This document shows, one piece after another, positions 37,515 to 49,908 of a stretch of 62,477 nucleotides of DNA. The notes under the pieces were generated by a model that ran no database searches, was not told where the DNA came from, and saw nothing but the letters and a program-made list of their open reading frames with translations. Origin of the DNA: Seison nebaliae (Eukaryota; Rotifera; Pararotatoria; Seisonacea; Seisonidae); the NCBI GenBank assembly GCA_023231475.1, contig JALJEE010002025.1, positions 1-62,477 of the forward strand, given 5' to 3'. Each line of letters opens with the position of its first letter. The stretch's first letter is position 1. The translations under genes were made by a program, and so were the position numbers.

Positions 37515-38953
37515 TCAAATAAGCTGTACATCCTTTTCCACCGAATATTTCGATGTCAAGGATCGTTGAATGAAAGTGAGGATGTGGGGGAAGAGTCCCG
37601 ATGACGAGAAGTTTTCAATGACACGGAAAACGCGCCGACAATATGTAATGGGAAATGGAAGAAATTCGGTGACCGAAAAAGTTAGATTTCGATTGATTCT
37701 CCTGAAACACCCTATGAAGCGACGGATGATGTTTTTGTATGTTCGGTACATTCTGAGGAATGAGTTGTTGAAGAACAAAAGTAGCGAATCCAGTCCGTAT
37801 AATGGAAGAACGAGTGAGGAGAAAACACGCAAACGAATAGCCAATGGAAGATATTTCGATCTTGTTGAGAATGAGAAGGAGGCTCGAACGAATTTGTTCC
37901 GAATATGATCGAGTGAAGCTGATGCTACCATTTTGAAGTCTAGGAAGACACCGAGGAACATATGACCTTACGCTGGAGAAGAAGAAGTTGGGAATTTCCT
38001 CAGCACAGAGGGAGTTGTGGACAGGACGACATGGAAACTTCTGTCAGGAGAACCTGTGCTTTTTCACGAATTTGGTTCAGTTGTCGAGGAGAAGTGGAAA
38101 AAATTAGGATGTCGTCGGCATAAGCTAATGCGGCCGGAAATTCAGTGCCATTGATTTTGATGGTGTAAAGTTCGTTTAACTGAAAAATGACCCAGTCAAG
38201 AGCGAGTCCGAACAGCCAAGGACTAAGAATAGAACCTTGCCTGACACCATTATTGGCGGGGAACGGATATCCAAGTGTATGATCCAGTGACACGGAGACG
38301 GTGGAAGAAAAACATAAATGGCGAAGGAAACGTAAAACCATGTCTGGTGTGTTTCGAGCGACCAGAGAAGAGATGGCAGGTAATACGTCGATGGAATCAA
38401 AAGCTTTAGATGGGTCTAAAAATAACGCATGTAATTACGAATGATGTGCTCGTCTTATATCTGTTTAATACCATGCGTTCGATGATTCGAAGCATGAAAG
38501 AACCAATGCAGATAGGACGATACGAATTTAAATCATTTGGAAGGTTTCTTCAATAGAGGAATTGCTCTAAAGTAGAACCAATCCGTGGGAAACACGCCAG
38601 TATTGAAAGCTTGATTAACAATTTCGAGAAGAATTGGCGATAGCTGGTCTTCGTAGCGTTGGACAAGTTTCGGACAGATCCCGTCGATGCCGTGCGCTTT
38701 GTTGATTCCAGTAGAGTTGATTGCATTGGAGATATCTCGAATCGTGAACATCGTCGGGCGAAGACGGACCCAGATAGTCGACTGGGTCGTAGATGAGAGA
38801 AGAGATTTCGTTGATTTCATCCGGTGGAGACGTCGGACACCGTGACGAAAGATCTTTTTCGCGCGAATTAGTGCTTCGGATGTTGCTAGTGATGGTGTTG
38901 TAAGGGAAATGCGGGATTATTGATATTTCAATAGATATTGATAAATTAATCAC
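37515..38953 (-). mobile_element. decayed LINE (non-LTR) retrotransposon, reverse transcriptase fragment
   Basis: Pieces of one reverse transcriptase appear in order but in different frames: KAHGIDGICPKL (38800-38533), then SYRPICIGSFMLRIIERM (about 38535-38455), then KAFDSIDVLPAIS (about 38410), then NGVRQGSILSPWLFGLALDWV and the catalytic ALAYADDILIFS (38341-38000), then the thumb region in a further frame (37961-37515). At least three frameshifts, plus an apparent deletion of about 40 residues between the second and third blocks, make it non-functional. No endonuclease domain was seen, so it is 5'-truncated. The YADD active site itself survives. The clade is not certain. Confidence 0.85.
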
Positions 38954-39198
38954 TGGGGCAATATGGGAAATTTCATTTTCAATAAGTGAAATTTAAAAAC
39001 CGGTAGCTTATCTAGTGTCAATAATGGTAAAGGACGAGTAGAACAGAGAGCTTAAGTTTGGAAGTTAACATAAGACTCGTGTTTGGGCATTTAATTTAAT
39101 TTAAAAGTACAAGTTTATATGTTAATAATAGAACCGAATTTCTTATTAACCATTGTCAATTATTGAGCTTATAGGTAAATATCAATATTAAATTCTTG

Positions 39199-41157
39199 AT
39201 GTTCATCAACATAAAAAATGGGAATGAAAAGAAGAAGAAAGATTGGGAGAATAAGAAGAAATTTCCGGGGAAACCACTTAATTCTGTGAAGAAAAAAGTT
39301 GATTTAGTGACGTACGTTGATACGAACAAATTAGAAAAGGAAAGTAAAAATGAAATATTCTCACGTGAATCGTTTGAAGATCTTAAATTACATAAGTTCT
39401 TATTATCGACCTTATCGAAAGTATTTTCTTTCCATCATCCCACACATGTTCAACAGAAAACGATTCCATCGATACTGAATGGAGAGAATATTTGTGTACA
39501 AAGTGATACCGGATCTGGAAAGACGATGGCATATGCTCTTGCTGTTATTCATCTTCTACAAGAAATCCGTCCGAAATTATCTCGAACAAATGGACCGAAT
39601 GTTCTCATCTTAGTTCCGACACATGAACTTGCCATTCAAACTTATAAGATCGTGAGTGAATTATTGAAAAGTTTCATTAATATTGTATCGACTTATTTGG
39701 TGGGTGGAGAGAAGAAGAAAGCTGAAAAAGCAAGATTACGTAAAGGAATCAATATAATTATTGGAACACCTGGACGAATAGATGATCATTTAGAGAATAC
39801 AGATCGATTAGGATTTGGAGAACAATTTAAACATCTCATTTTAGATGAAAGTGATCGATTATTGAGTAAGTCGTTTAAACCGATAATTTATCGAATAAAA
39901 GAACGAATCGATAATGATATATCGAACGTGGAAACGGCCAAATATAAAATTATCTTATTGTCAGCAACAATTAATGAGGATGTCGAAGAATTTATGACGA
40001 AAACGAAAGTCCAATTCAAAAAAATCGAAAACTCAAGAAAACCCAAAAGTTTCCTTCGAACTTGTTCGACTGATGACGCTGATGATTATTCGAAGAATAA
40101 TTATCAAATTCCATCAACATTAAGTCAATACATCGTTCCATGTTCATTTAGTAAACGACTGACGACGCTAATTACGTTAATTCATTCGATTTGTTATAAT
40201 AATTTATCAAAAATTTTCAATCGTTCTAATGAGAAAGAAGAGAAAGAGAAAATTTTAATTTTCTTATCAACAAATGCATCAGCTGAATATCATAAGAATT
40301 TATTTGATATTCTGTTAAAGAATAATTTGAAATTGTTCAACGATCAGATCGATCTCTTATCATTGTATGGAAATTTGGTACAATTGGAAAGGAAGAAAGT
40401 TATTGGTGAATTTGAGAAAAAGAATAGAACATCAATTTTATTTACGACAGATGTGGCATCTCGTGGATTGGATTTCCACAATCTCAAATGGATCATTCAA
40501 TACAATCCACCTGGTGATCCAATCGATTATATTCACCGAGTAGGGAGAACAGCTCGAGTCGGTCGTCATGGTAACGCCATATTATTCTTAGCTACATCTC
40601 CCACGAATGAAATGGATTTCATTAATCAAATGGAAAAAAAATATGAAGGCAACACATCCAAATTTGAGAAGATCTTACCAAAACAATTATCGTTATCATT
40701 CTATGATTATGTATTGAATAATCAGCCGTTGATTGTTGGGGAAATTATGAAATTAAAAAGAAAAGATAATTCTGATACAGAAATTATTGATTGTTATTCA
40801 TTAATGGATCAATTTCAATTATTCTTACAAACTAATATTGATAAAACGATTGCACTTAAACAGCAAGGACGAGAAGCGTACGTTACTTCCGTTCGAGCTT
40901 ATGCTACGTACTCGAAAGAGCTGAAGAATATTTTCAACATTCAACATCTTTATATGGGAGCATTTGCGAAAGGATTTTGTCTATTGGAACGTCCGATTAA
41001 AATCAATCAACAAAATCGTCAAGACGAACTGAGAAAACGGAAAGCAGAACGATCGAACAATAAAACAACAATAAGTAATGATTCGAAATATGATGGAGAG
41101 AAATCGAAAAGAAAAAAATCCTTTTTAAATTATTCTGAATTCGATAGTGGATTTTAA
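39199..41157 (+). CDS. DDX31: DEAD-box RNA helicase DDX31 (Dbp7) for 60S ribosome assembly
   Basis: A single exon of 652 residues. All helicase motifs are present: Q-motif HPTHVQQKTIPS, I SDTGSGKT, Ia PTHELAIQ, Ib TPGR, II LDESDR (DESD rather than DEAD), III SAT, V TTDVASRGLDF and VI HRVGRTARVGR. The C-terminal block GREAYVTSVRAYATYSKEL...LYMGAFAKGF is characteristic of DDX31/Dbp7, a nucleolar helicase needed for large-subunit pre-rRNA processing. The tail is rich in Lys/Arg (RKRKAE, KSKRKKS). An in-frame TTG precedes the chosen ATG. Confidence 0.92.
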   Translation: MFINIKNGNEKKKKDWENKKKFPGKPLNSVKKKVDLVTYVDTNKLEKESKNEIFSRESFEDLKLHKFLLSTLSKVFSFHHPTHVQQKTIPSILNGENICVQSDTGSGKTMAYALAVIHLLQEIRPKLSRTNGPNVLILVPTHELAIQTYKIVSELLKSFINIVSTYLVGGEKKKAEKARLRKGINIIIGTPGRIDDHLENTDRLGFGEQFKHLILDESDRLLSKSFKPIIYRIKERIDNDISNVETAKYKIILLSATINEDVEEFMTKTKVQFKKIENSRKPKSFLRTCSTDDADDYSKNNYQIPSTLSQYIVPCSFSKRLTTLITLIHSICYNNLSKIFNRSNEKEEKEKILIFLSTNASAEYHKNLFDILLKNNLKLFNDQIDLLSLYGNLVQLERKKVIGEFEKKNRTSILFTTDVASRGLDFHNLKWIIQYNPPGDPIDYIHRVGRTARVGRHGNAILFLATSPTNEMDFINQMEKKYEGNTSKFEKILPKQLSLSFYDYVLNNQPLIVGEIMKLKRKDNSDTEIIDCYSLMDQFQLFLQTNIDKTIALKQQGREAYVTSVRAYATYSKELKNIFNIQHLYMGAFAKGFCLLERPIKINQQNRQDELRKRKAERSNNKTTISNDSKYDGEKSKRKKSFLNYSEFDSGF

Positions 41158-42315
41158 AATCTTATCGTTTATCAATTTCCCAAATTTCAACGATCTTTCA
41201 AATAATTAATTCTTCAAATATCATAAAGACAATTATTATTATGATTCATCTATTTTGTTAGTAAAATTTTATTTATTTTTCTCAAAACCGTTTTAAATCG
41301 CGCGTTCAAAATGATGAGATGTTTGGCGTTTAATTTTCTGAAAGTGACAATATTCGACTGTTTTCCTTCTTATGTCTTAATCCACTTGGACAGAGTTGAT
41401 TAAAAGTTTTCGGATTAACAGAGGAAAGTCGTAGATAATAAATCATTAGAAATCCATTCTCTTCTACTATTGTTGAAAGAGAGGAATAAAGAATGAGACA
41501 ATAAAATTTCTATAATTGATGGAAATTTTATTTGTACGTGTCTCTATTGTGAAAGATAGATGCACTTCCAGTCAATTAATGAGGTGAACATTAGTAATCT
41601 GATAAGTTGAGAGGGGAGATGATCAATCAAAATTCTCTAACGGACTTCAAACTTTATTTTTTTTCTCTTTATTATAGAAATCGAGAAATTTATTGAAGTA
41701 CATTTGCATAATTGGAAAATGGATGGACAATATGATGAGATGGCTGCGACAAGAAACTGAAGACACTTACAGATGGAAATGGAGAGATATTTAAAATAAA
41801 TTTTCGATGACGAAATTGTTTCCGACTGAATTATTTCCCACTTTCTTTTATTAGCTAATAAATAAAAGATTTTCTCTAATGTCTTTATAGGCTGAATGGA
41901 GGGAAGTGTATCTCATTCATGATAATGATGAGAAGTCATGAAAAAATAAAATGACTTCTTTCCTGTCTGGATAATTGATGAGACTATTGATGATATTCAA
42001 CATATCATCATTCTGAATTCCAACCCAAATTTTTTACGGAGTCATTCTGAGGCTAATTCAGTTTAATTATTATAAGAAAAATAATAATTATACGACCTTT
42101 GAACGTTTATGTAAATAGGGCGAGATGAGAATGACGGAAATATTGAAACACTTGAATGAAAAATTTGGGGTTGTTCAAATTGAGTGATAAGTGGGAAGGG
42201 AGACAGACAAAAAATATTGTTTGGAAGGCAATTTCTTTTAGGAGGGAATTATTCAATTTAAGATTCTTTTCATTTTATCGAAATAGAAAGAAAACGTCGA
42301 ACTGTCATTCATTTG
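41158..42315. other. intergenic, no gene seen
   Basis: Between DDX31 and the receptor kinase. It should hold the kinase promoter. No open frame with recognisable content. Confidence 0.45.
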
Positions 42316-45300
42316 ATGATGTTGATCTTTTTCTTTTTTATCTTCTCCATCTCCTTCGGACAATCGACAGCAAATTATTTTTATGAATTCAATTATGCTA
42401 CATTACCCAGAACGAACAATATTGTTCTCCAATGTTCAGCAACAAATGAACAACCAATCTGGCTCATGATGACAAGTGAAGAACATTTGAGTTTGTTTGT
42501 TCCTCCAATTTATGATCTCGACTTAAATGAACACGAATGGTCTCTAATTAACAAATCGACTATTCATTCAGATTATATCCCCAAATTTACCGTAAATAAA
42601 TATCTAATGTTTCTCAATAAATCCATCGATCTGATGAGAACTGCTCAAACTTTTGTTAGTTGAACTTGGAATTTTCGTAGTGAACTTTTCTTTAAATTAG
42701 GATAAAACGAGGAAACATTTCGTGACTAAATTAAAATTATATTCTTATCAATATCAATTACAAACTGCACAATATGTTTGTGTAGGAGAAGATAGATTAA
42801 TCGAAATACTTAATGAAACGAAAGAGAAATTTATTGACACGAATCATGTTGGGAATTTGGAGAATGTTGTGATGAGGATTACTGCCGATAATGACGTTAT
42901 TCAACCCAAAATTTATTCAGTTTATGATGAAAACAATTTACATAAGAATCATAGTTTCTTCTACGATTTATCAAATGGAAATGATTGTCCATATGATCAT
43001 GATGATGATGAGATGTATGAAATAAATGTTTTTCGTGCATCTGTCTTCCCATCAAATCGATTGAATGATATACCAGCATCAATATCAAAACATTTATTTA
43101 ATTCATCGATTTATTTATTTTTCGATGATAGTAATAAGTATTTTTTCAAATATAAAGAACCTGCTCGAGATACTGTATCGTCAATGTTTCGTATTTGTTT
43201 CTATCCATTATCTCCAACTTATTGGTCCCAATTATCGATCGAACCGATACAATTCATTTCGGAGACTTTCCAATTGCCTCCAATCAACAACGTGTTTGCA
43301 GATCGATTAAAATTGAATTATCGTCATAAACTTGAGAAATCTTTCAAGGCGAATACCGGCTTCTCAACAATCAATTGGAATTATACGATTCCTTATTTCT
43401 TTGATCCGAGAATTGGATTCCAAATACTACGAATGAGTTACATGAATGACGAGGAGCGTTTTCGTTTCAAATGTACTGCTTATAATCATGCACGAGAGAA
43501 ACGATCTTTTCGGTACATTATCGATGCCTATACTATTCCTGCAGGTTTCATTCGATTCAATTAAAATTAATTTTAATTGTTTTTCAGATAAACCTAATTT
43601 ACCAATACCACAAATTTCAATAAGATCAGGATTATTGCGCGAAATGAGTGATGTTGAAATCGAATGTCGTATCAACATCACAACAACGAAAACTGGAAAG
43701 ACATCATTATCTATTCAATTACCAAAGAACGAAATTGAGCAAGTGAAAGAGAATAATGTTTGTGAAGGAACTTCATGTTACGAAGAATTCTTTGAACGAC
43801 CTATTAAACATAACAACTACATATCTTTCAATAAAATTCTCCAAATTCGAAATATCACAAAACAATTATCTGATGGTAATTACACTTGTATATATAATGT
43901 ATCGGATGATTATTATTATTATGGAAAAGGCATCTCCCAATCAACTCTTCAAGTGGATCTCTTCCGTTATATATTTCTAATTCCCTAAAATAATTTAAAC
44001 CTCTTTTTTTCATCATTAGCCTTACAGAGTCCAAACTTTCAACGAAGTGAATTATTGAAACGGATTACCATAAATCAAAGTGATCACCGAAATACAAAGA
44101 CGAATGATAATGAAATTAGCCAAGAGGAAGATATGATTAAGATTATTGTGAAAAAGAAACAACAATTGTCACTCGATTGCCACATAAAAGATGGTTGGCC
44201 ATTCCCTCAAATTAAATGGTTGAAAGATGGAAAGGAAATCATTCGAAGTGAGGAGAATTGTGTGACGAAATATTTAGCGAACGCTGACGAATTGTCTCAA
44301 ATCAATGATAATGAGACTATCAAAAATATTTACAATGAACTCAGCGTCCAATGTCGACAGATACTGTTGGTGGAAGCGACGAATTCAGATGTCAATGGAA
44401 AATATACATGTATCGCTGATAATAACATAGCTCCAAGAGCCATAAGAAAATATGATGTTGAAGTTCATATAGGTAATCGAAAATTGACAATAATTATCAG
44501 TTTGTCCATTGGTCTATTGATGTTGTTAACCATAATTTCCATAACATTCCGATACAAAATGAAGCTAAAGATGAAGAATAATGAAATAAGACGATTGAAA
44601 AATTTATTAGAGAGTCAAGGTGAAATTGACGAGAACATTCTCATCAATGAACAAACCAAAAATTTAACTTATAACACCGAATATGAAATAGATGATAACA
44701 TGCTCCAATATGGTGACAAAATTGGACAAGGTCAATTTGGCGATGTTTATTCTGGATGGTTATTAACTAAACAGAAAACCGTCACATCTACGTCCACTTT
44801 AGATAGCGGTTTCTCTGACTCTGAAATGGTCTTCCTCCAATCCACATCTTCATCATCATCATCATCATTAAATTCATCGACGGAAAAGTTTGTAGAATGG
44901 TGCAAACGGCAGTTTGACAAAATTTTCTTTCGGAAACTTCGAACTGCCAACGAATTGACAACGAATTCACTATATACGAAAAATGACAAGAATATGTTGA
45001 AGAGAATTAAAGTTGCAATTAAACGGTTAAAAATGAATGACAATAATATGGAAGTGATGGTTGCTGAATTGAAGATTTTGTCGTTCGTCAAAACTCATCG
45101 AAATATCGTTAAGTTTTATGGAGCGCGAGTCAATGAACAATGGCCGTTAAATGCTCGATGTATCGTGTTGGAGTTGTGTAAATTTGGTTCATTGAAAGAT
45201 TTTCTTCAAGAGAATTTTAATGAATACAAATTACAAATTTTAACAGAAGACTTTGATGAAACTGATCCGCCAGAAATATTGATTATTCTTCTTCATTTTA

Positions 45301-45995
45301 TGCATCAAATTATTAAAGGAATGATGCATCTAGTCAATTCGCGTATAGTTCATTGTGATTTAGCAGCGAGAAATGTTCTTGTGGCGGAAGATGGAGCATT
45401 GAAAATATGTGATTTCGGTTTATCAAAAAGTCAAAAACAGGCGAAAGAAAATAATGAACAGAAATTATTACCAATAAAATGGATGGCACCGGAAGCGATA
45501 TCATCATCTATCTTCACGGAGCAAACGGATATTTGGTCTTTTGGTATTTTGCTTTTTGAATTATTCTCATTAGGCTACGATCCATATTCAAGTTGGCGAT
45601 CGATGGAATTTATTGGAATAGAAAATTCAAAAAAAGATATTCCGTTTGGAGAATTAATTAATGGAATTATGAGAGGCAACATCCGACCAAGCAAAACATC
45701 TCTAACACCAAAATCTATTTATGAATTAATGTGTTGTTGTTGGAAGTTGAATGAGAAAGAACGACCATCATTCTCTCAACTGAATGAGCACATGAATGTG
45801 ATAATGAATTGTTTCGATGAAGAGGAAATTAATTTCTTATTTCAAAAATATTTCCCTACCACATGTCCAATGCCGACAAAATATTCTTCAAATGATTATT
45901 TGAGTAAGATTGATTATACGAAATTTAATTCACATCATTCGATTCTTTCAAATGATACTGACAATTATATTGATAGTTTTTCTACTAGTCTATAA
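42316..45995 (+). CDS. Ig-domain receptor tyrosine kinase (VEGFR/PDGFR-like)
   Basis: Four exons (42316-42654, 42701-43544, 43588-43952, 44028-45995) give 1,171 residues. A signal peptide (MLIFFFFIFSISFG) leads an ectodomain with several Ig-like folds (YVC, NYTC, KYTC closing cysteines) and many N-glycosylation sites. A membrane segment follows at about 669-692, then the kinase. Present: GQGQFGDV (749-756), VAIK Lys848, CDFG (978-980), KWMAPEA, WSFGILLFELFSLGYDPY. Odd: HRDLAARN reads HCDLAARN (958), so the catalytic-loop Arg is Cys; the activation loop SKSQKQAKENNEQK has no Tyr; and about 85 Ser-rich residues are inserted between the glycine loop and VAIK. Family assignment rests on Ig domains plus the LAARN loop. 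AATAAA follows near 46121. Confidence 0.88.
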
Positions 45996-46271
45996 TTCAT
46001 TTTTCAGTTTAATAATAATATTTTGAAAATATTTTGAAAATTTCATAAAGAAGAAAGAATATTTTTGATATCTCCCACAGGACACATATTAACTGCAGTT
46101 TATTCAAACATGTTTATTTAAATAAAATTTTATTATTAATCAATTTCTTATGAAACATGAATTCAATTTCCTTCATGATATTTACGTTCATATTTGTCTT
46201 CTCCTTTTTTGATGTTGCTCAATTGGTCAGTTGCAGTTGAATAGAATAAAATTTTTAAATAAAATGAATTA

Positions 46272-49121
46272 ATGAAAGGTAATATGAGTGATCTCAATAA
46301 ATCGTCGGTCAAATATTATCCATTGGAGACGACATGTCACGGATTATCTAATTTTCACATTATTGATAGTAAGAAAATTCAAACAATCTTTATTCTAGCA
46401 ACTATCGTTAATATTCTTCCCTTTTTCTTATTAGTCTGAATAATTCCACATTATCAGATATGTTTCTTTGCCCTGGTCTCCAATAGCAGTATTCTGATCG
46501 TTGATCATAATAAAAAGAACACATATTTCATTACATCAAATTCTAAATATCAAAATTTACGATTACCAACAATTACAATTTGTAGTAGTAATCAGTTACT
46601 TATTTTTCAGTTAGTTGTAAAATTATGTTTTTGATAGAATATTAAAATCAAAAATGAAGAATGCAATTGAATACGAACATCTTCACAATTTGGAATTTAA
46701 AAAATTTTATGATAAAAAAATCGATTTCAATTCCGTTACCGAATTCTTTCTCTTTCTAATGAATAGAACTGTTCAAGTTGAAAAGAGAGCAAAGATGACT
46801 CAATTTTCTTATGAATACTCCCATATTTTCACCGTATTAGGACAGAATTTATTGGGTTTTAAAATTCTTCACCATCAGTTTTACAAGAACTTTCCACGGA
46901 GCAAACCACCCTTAACATACGAAAAAATTTACCAGAATTATTCATTATACGCCTCAATTATTAACAGCGAAGGACGACGCTTTCACAGAGTTCATGTAAC
47001 ACAAAAGAAAAATATATATGACAACACAATCCAGCCATTCCGTCGATTTTCGATAATGTTACGTTATCTTAATTTGACTCCATCAGTGAAAGATTTTGGT
47101 GGATATTCTAATAGTTTTATTAAAACGGTTAACGAAACATTGGAAATCACCACTTCCGATAGTTGGCCATATTTCAAAAAATTTTTTGTGAAATTTTGGA
47201 AAGACTTAAGCTGCGTAAAGGACAAAAATAACTTAGAACGTTGTCCTTATACTAATGTACCTTATGGTTTTCATCTTGATTTGAAAGAACCATACAAAAG
47301 TTTCTGGGAAGAAGCAGTAACCAGAGTTCTCCATTTCAAAATTTTTGCACTAAAACCATTAAGAAATACATATAGACTGAAAATGGAACTACGTTTATGG
47401 CTGGCATTATTTTCCAACTTTGAAGAACTGTTTACTGTTCTCGATAATATAGTATCGTATAGTTTATTTAACCAATTAAGAAAATTTTATAAGAAGGAAA
47501 ATCTCAAACGAATCCCAGAAAATTTTACTTATGAAGATTTTATACGTAAAAGATATGGAAAATTTGATAGTTTTTACAAAGATCTCCAATTAATTAAAAA
47601 ATTTTTCGTTCGATATCAATCATTCCGTCATGTTTGGAATATTTATGGATTTGGTGAATATAGTTAAATTAAGTCAATATTTTTATTAATTCTTCTTTTG
47701 ATATTATTCAGAAATTAATTTGGGGAAAGTCTTAGAGTTAACTGCTTGGAATATTAACGAAGATCTTCTGGTTTGTTCAATTGGCGGGAGTGTATGTCGA
47801 AGAAATGTTACATTATAATTTTTTCAATTCCAATTTTCCACATTCATTGTTAAAAGCCGTTTAAAAGAATTTATACGATAGAAGGGATTTGTTATCGATC
47901 CGATACACAGTCGATGAAATTAGTGCTCAATAACCAAAGTAATGAAATTGCTACTCAAACGGTTCCAGGTATGACTGGTGGATTGAAAATTATATTCGAC
48001 AATCGTAATTCTTATGATGCCAGTGACTACTCTTTCTTTACAAGAGATTCGAATACTGTCAAAATGTTTGTTCATTCGGAAGATGATTATCCAGCGGTTA
48101 AGACAGGTGGATATTTATTAAACGCTGGATATCATCATGAAATATCGGTAACGTTAAAACAAGTTTGAATAGAAAATTTATAAAGAAAAACCTTCTTTTA
48201 TAAAATTTGTTTAATTAATAACAATTTAGAAAAAAATGATATTACAACAAAATAATGGTGAGAATTCATGCACTAGTTCTTCGTCGTTAACTTGCTTCAA
48301 TCGCTGTTTACAGAAATTTCGTAGAAAACTTAATAAATGTCGACATTTTGGTTATTTTTTTTAAATAATAATCAACTTAACTCTAAAAGATGGTTCTTTT
48401 GATCGGTCATGGATCATTGGAAGAAAGAACGTCGTGTCGGAACAATGTGGATCAATGGCAGATGTACAACTCCTATATGTTTATCCGGACTTTCTTTATG
48501 ATAACGGAGTCATCCAACGAACATGCAAATATTGTATGGCACCGGCATGCAATGAGAAATCTTACATCGTGTCGAATATGCATTCGATTCCTATTGATGA
48601 AAAGAAAATTCCTTTAATGTTGGAAGAACTTCACAGAAAATGTGAAGTTGGTTCTAACAAATTCCTGTATTCAGAAGTTTTGGACGTAGAACATTTCAAC
48701 AAAAATTATTCAACAGAAAAAAAATTAGGACGTAAAAGAAAGTGCATTGATTCGACTAATTGGAAGTTCTTTTCGATTAAATTTCTCCAACAAATTAAGT
48801 TGATTACATTGTTATTACAGAAACAGTGTTTTTAGTGTAAATATTTTTTTCAATGAATTCAACATTATTCGTGAACGAGAAAAATATTTTTGTTCGAACT
48901 ACAAATTATTGGGGGAATTGGGTGGAACGATCGGTATATTTTTGGGAATGAGTTTCGTTACGTTCGTCGAATTAATTTGGTATTGTTGTTGGAATTCAAA
49001 ATATTTCTGGAAGTCAACGATAGACTTGTTCAAGAAACGACAACTCCCAAACGTTTATAAAAAGAAAAAGAGAAATGCAATAATTTTCCCAACAGATCAT
49101 TATATAAGGACAATCTCCTAA
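46272..49121 (+). CDS. DEG/ENaC-family sodium channel subunit
   Basis: Eight exons (46272-46406, 46458-46594, 46638-47662, 47712-47806, 47857-48162, 48230-48350, 48390-48765, 48821-49121) give 831 residues in phase. The N-terminus has the family motif ETTCHGLSNF, then the first membrane helix (TIFILATIICFFALV) and the post-TM1 box LPTITIC. The extracellular part has EGICY, AGYHHEISV and a cysteine-rich block. The end has LLGELGGTIGIFLGMSFVTFVELIWY, the second membrane helix (GxS selectivity filter equivalent GMS) and a basic tail. Exon 3 alone adds about 340 residues between TM1 and the first conserved ectodomain cysteines, a large expansion compared with typical ~550-700 residue members. Ligand or mechanical gating cannot be told. 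Confidence 0.9.
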
Positions 49122-49908
49122 TTTTTTATTTCCTCCTACAAATTCTCATTTCAACTTTGATATATATCGTTCCACTTAAAGTTAAGTAACAAATAAATGT
49201 TTAGTTACGAACTTGATCATATATATAATTATATATATAATAAAATACATATATAAATGTTGCAAGTGATAATGAAAAGTATATTTCATTAACATCACCA
49301 AATCTCACAAAAACTCCAATGTCAAATAGAATCTATATTAATGGCTAATACGTCATTTATAGAAGGAAAAGAGGAGTTCTCGATGGATGACTTTTATGGA
49401 TGGACGATTAGTGTTGATCCACATCGATCAACAAACCGTTGCACATAAATAGGAAGCCTTTTCCTATGATATTAACCTTCTATTTTATTCCTTTATACGG
49501 AAATAAAGTATACACCTTCAATTGTTTCCGTGCCGTCCACTGCTAACATAAATCATAAATAAAAGTGATCACTAATATATATTATATCGATAACTGCACA
49601 AGCTCAATTATCAAAATTTCTTCAACATGTTTCGACTCTAAATTATTTTCCTATATGAGCCTAATGTTAACTAAAAAGTTGTTATGGTACTTATCATTCA
49701 GCACGGGTTTATAATAAGCACTTTCTATGAAAAGAAACACTATAAAAATAAAAGTTTCCGTATAAACTTCGTTGAGCTTGAAATTTTTTAATAAAATGAT
49801 ATGAAATTAATAAATAAGTTAAACTTTTTCTCACAGCAATGTATATGAACGGTGTCTGGGTTGTTCTTGAAATTAAAAAAAACAAATATTATTTAAATTG
49901 AAAGCAAA
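49122..49908. other. intergenic
   Basis: Spacer with the TA-rich tract at 49218-49257. No gene seen. Confidence 0.45.
49218..49257. repeat. TA-rich simple repeat
   Basis: Imperfect TA dinucleotide runs, similar to the tract at 4814. Confidence 0.75.
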
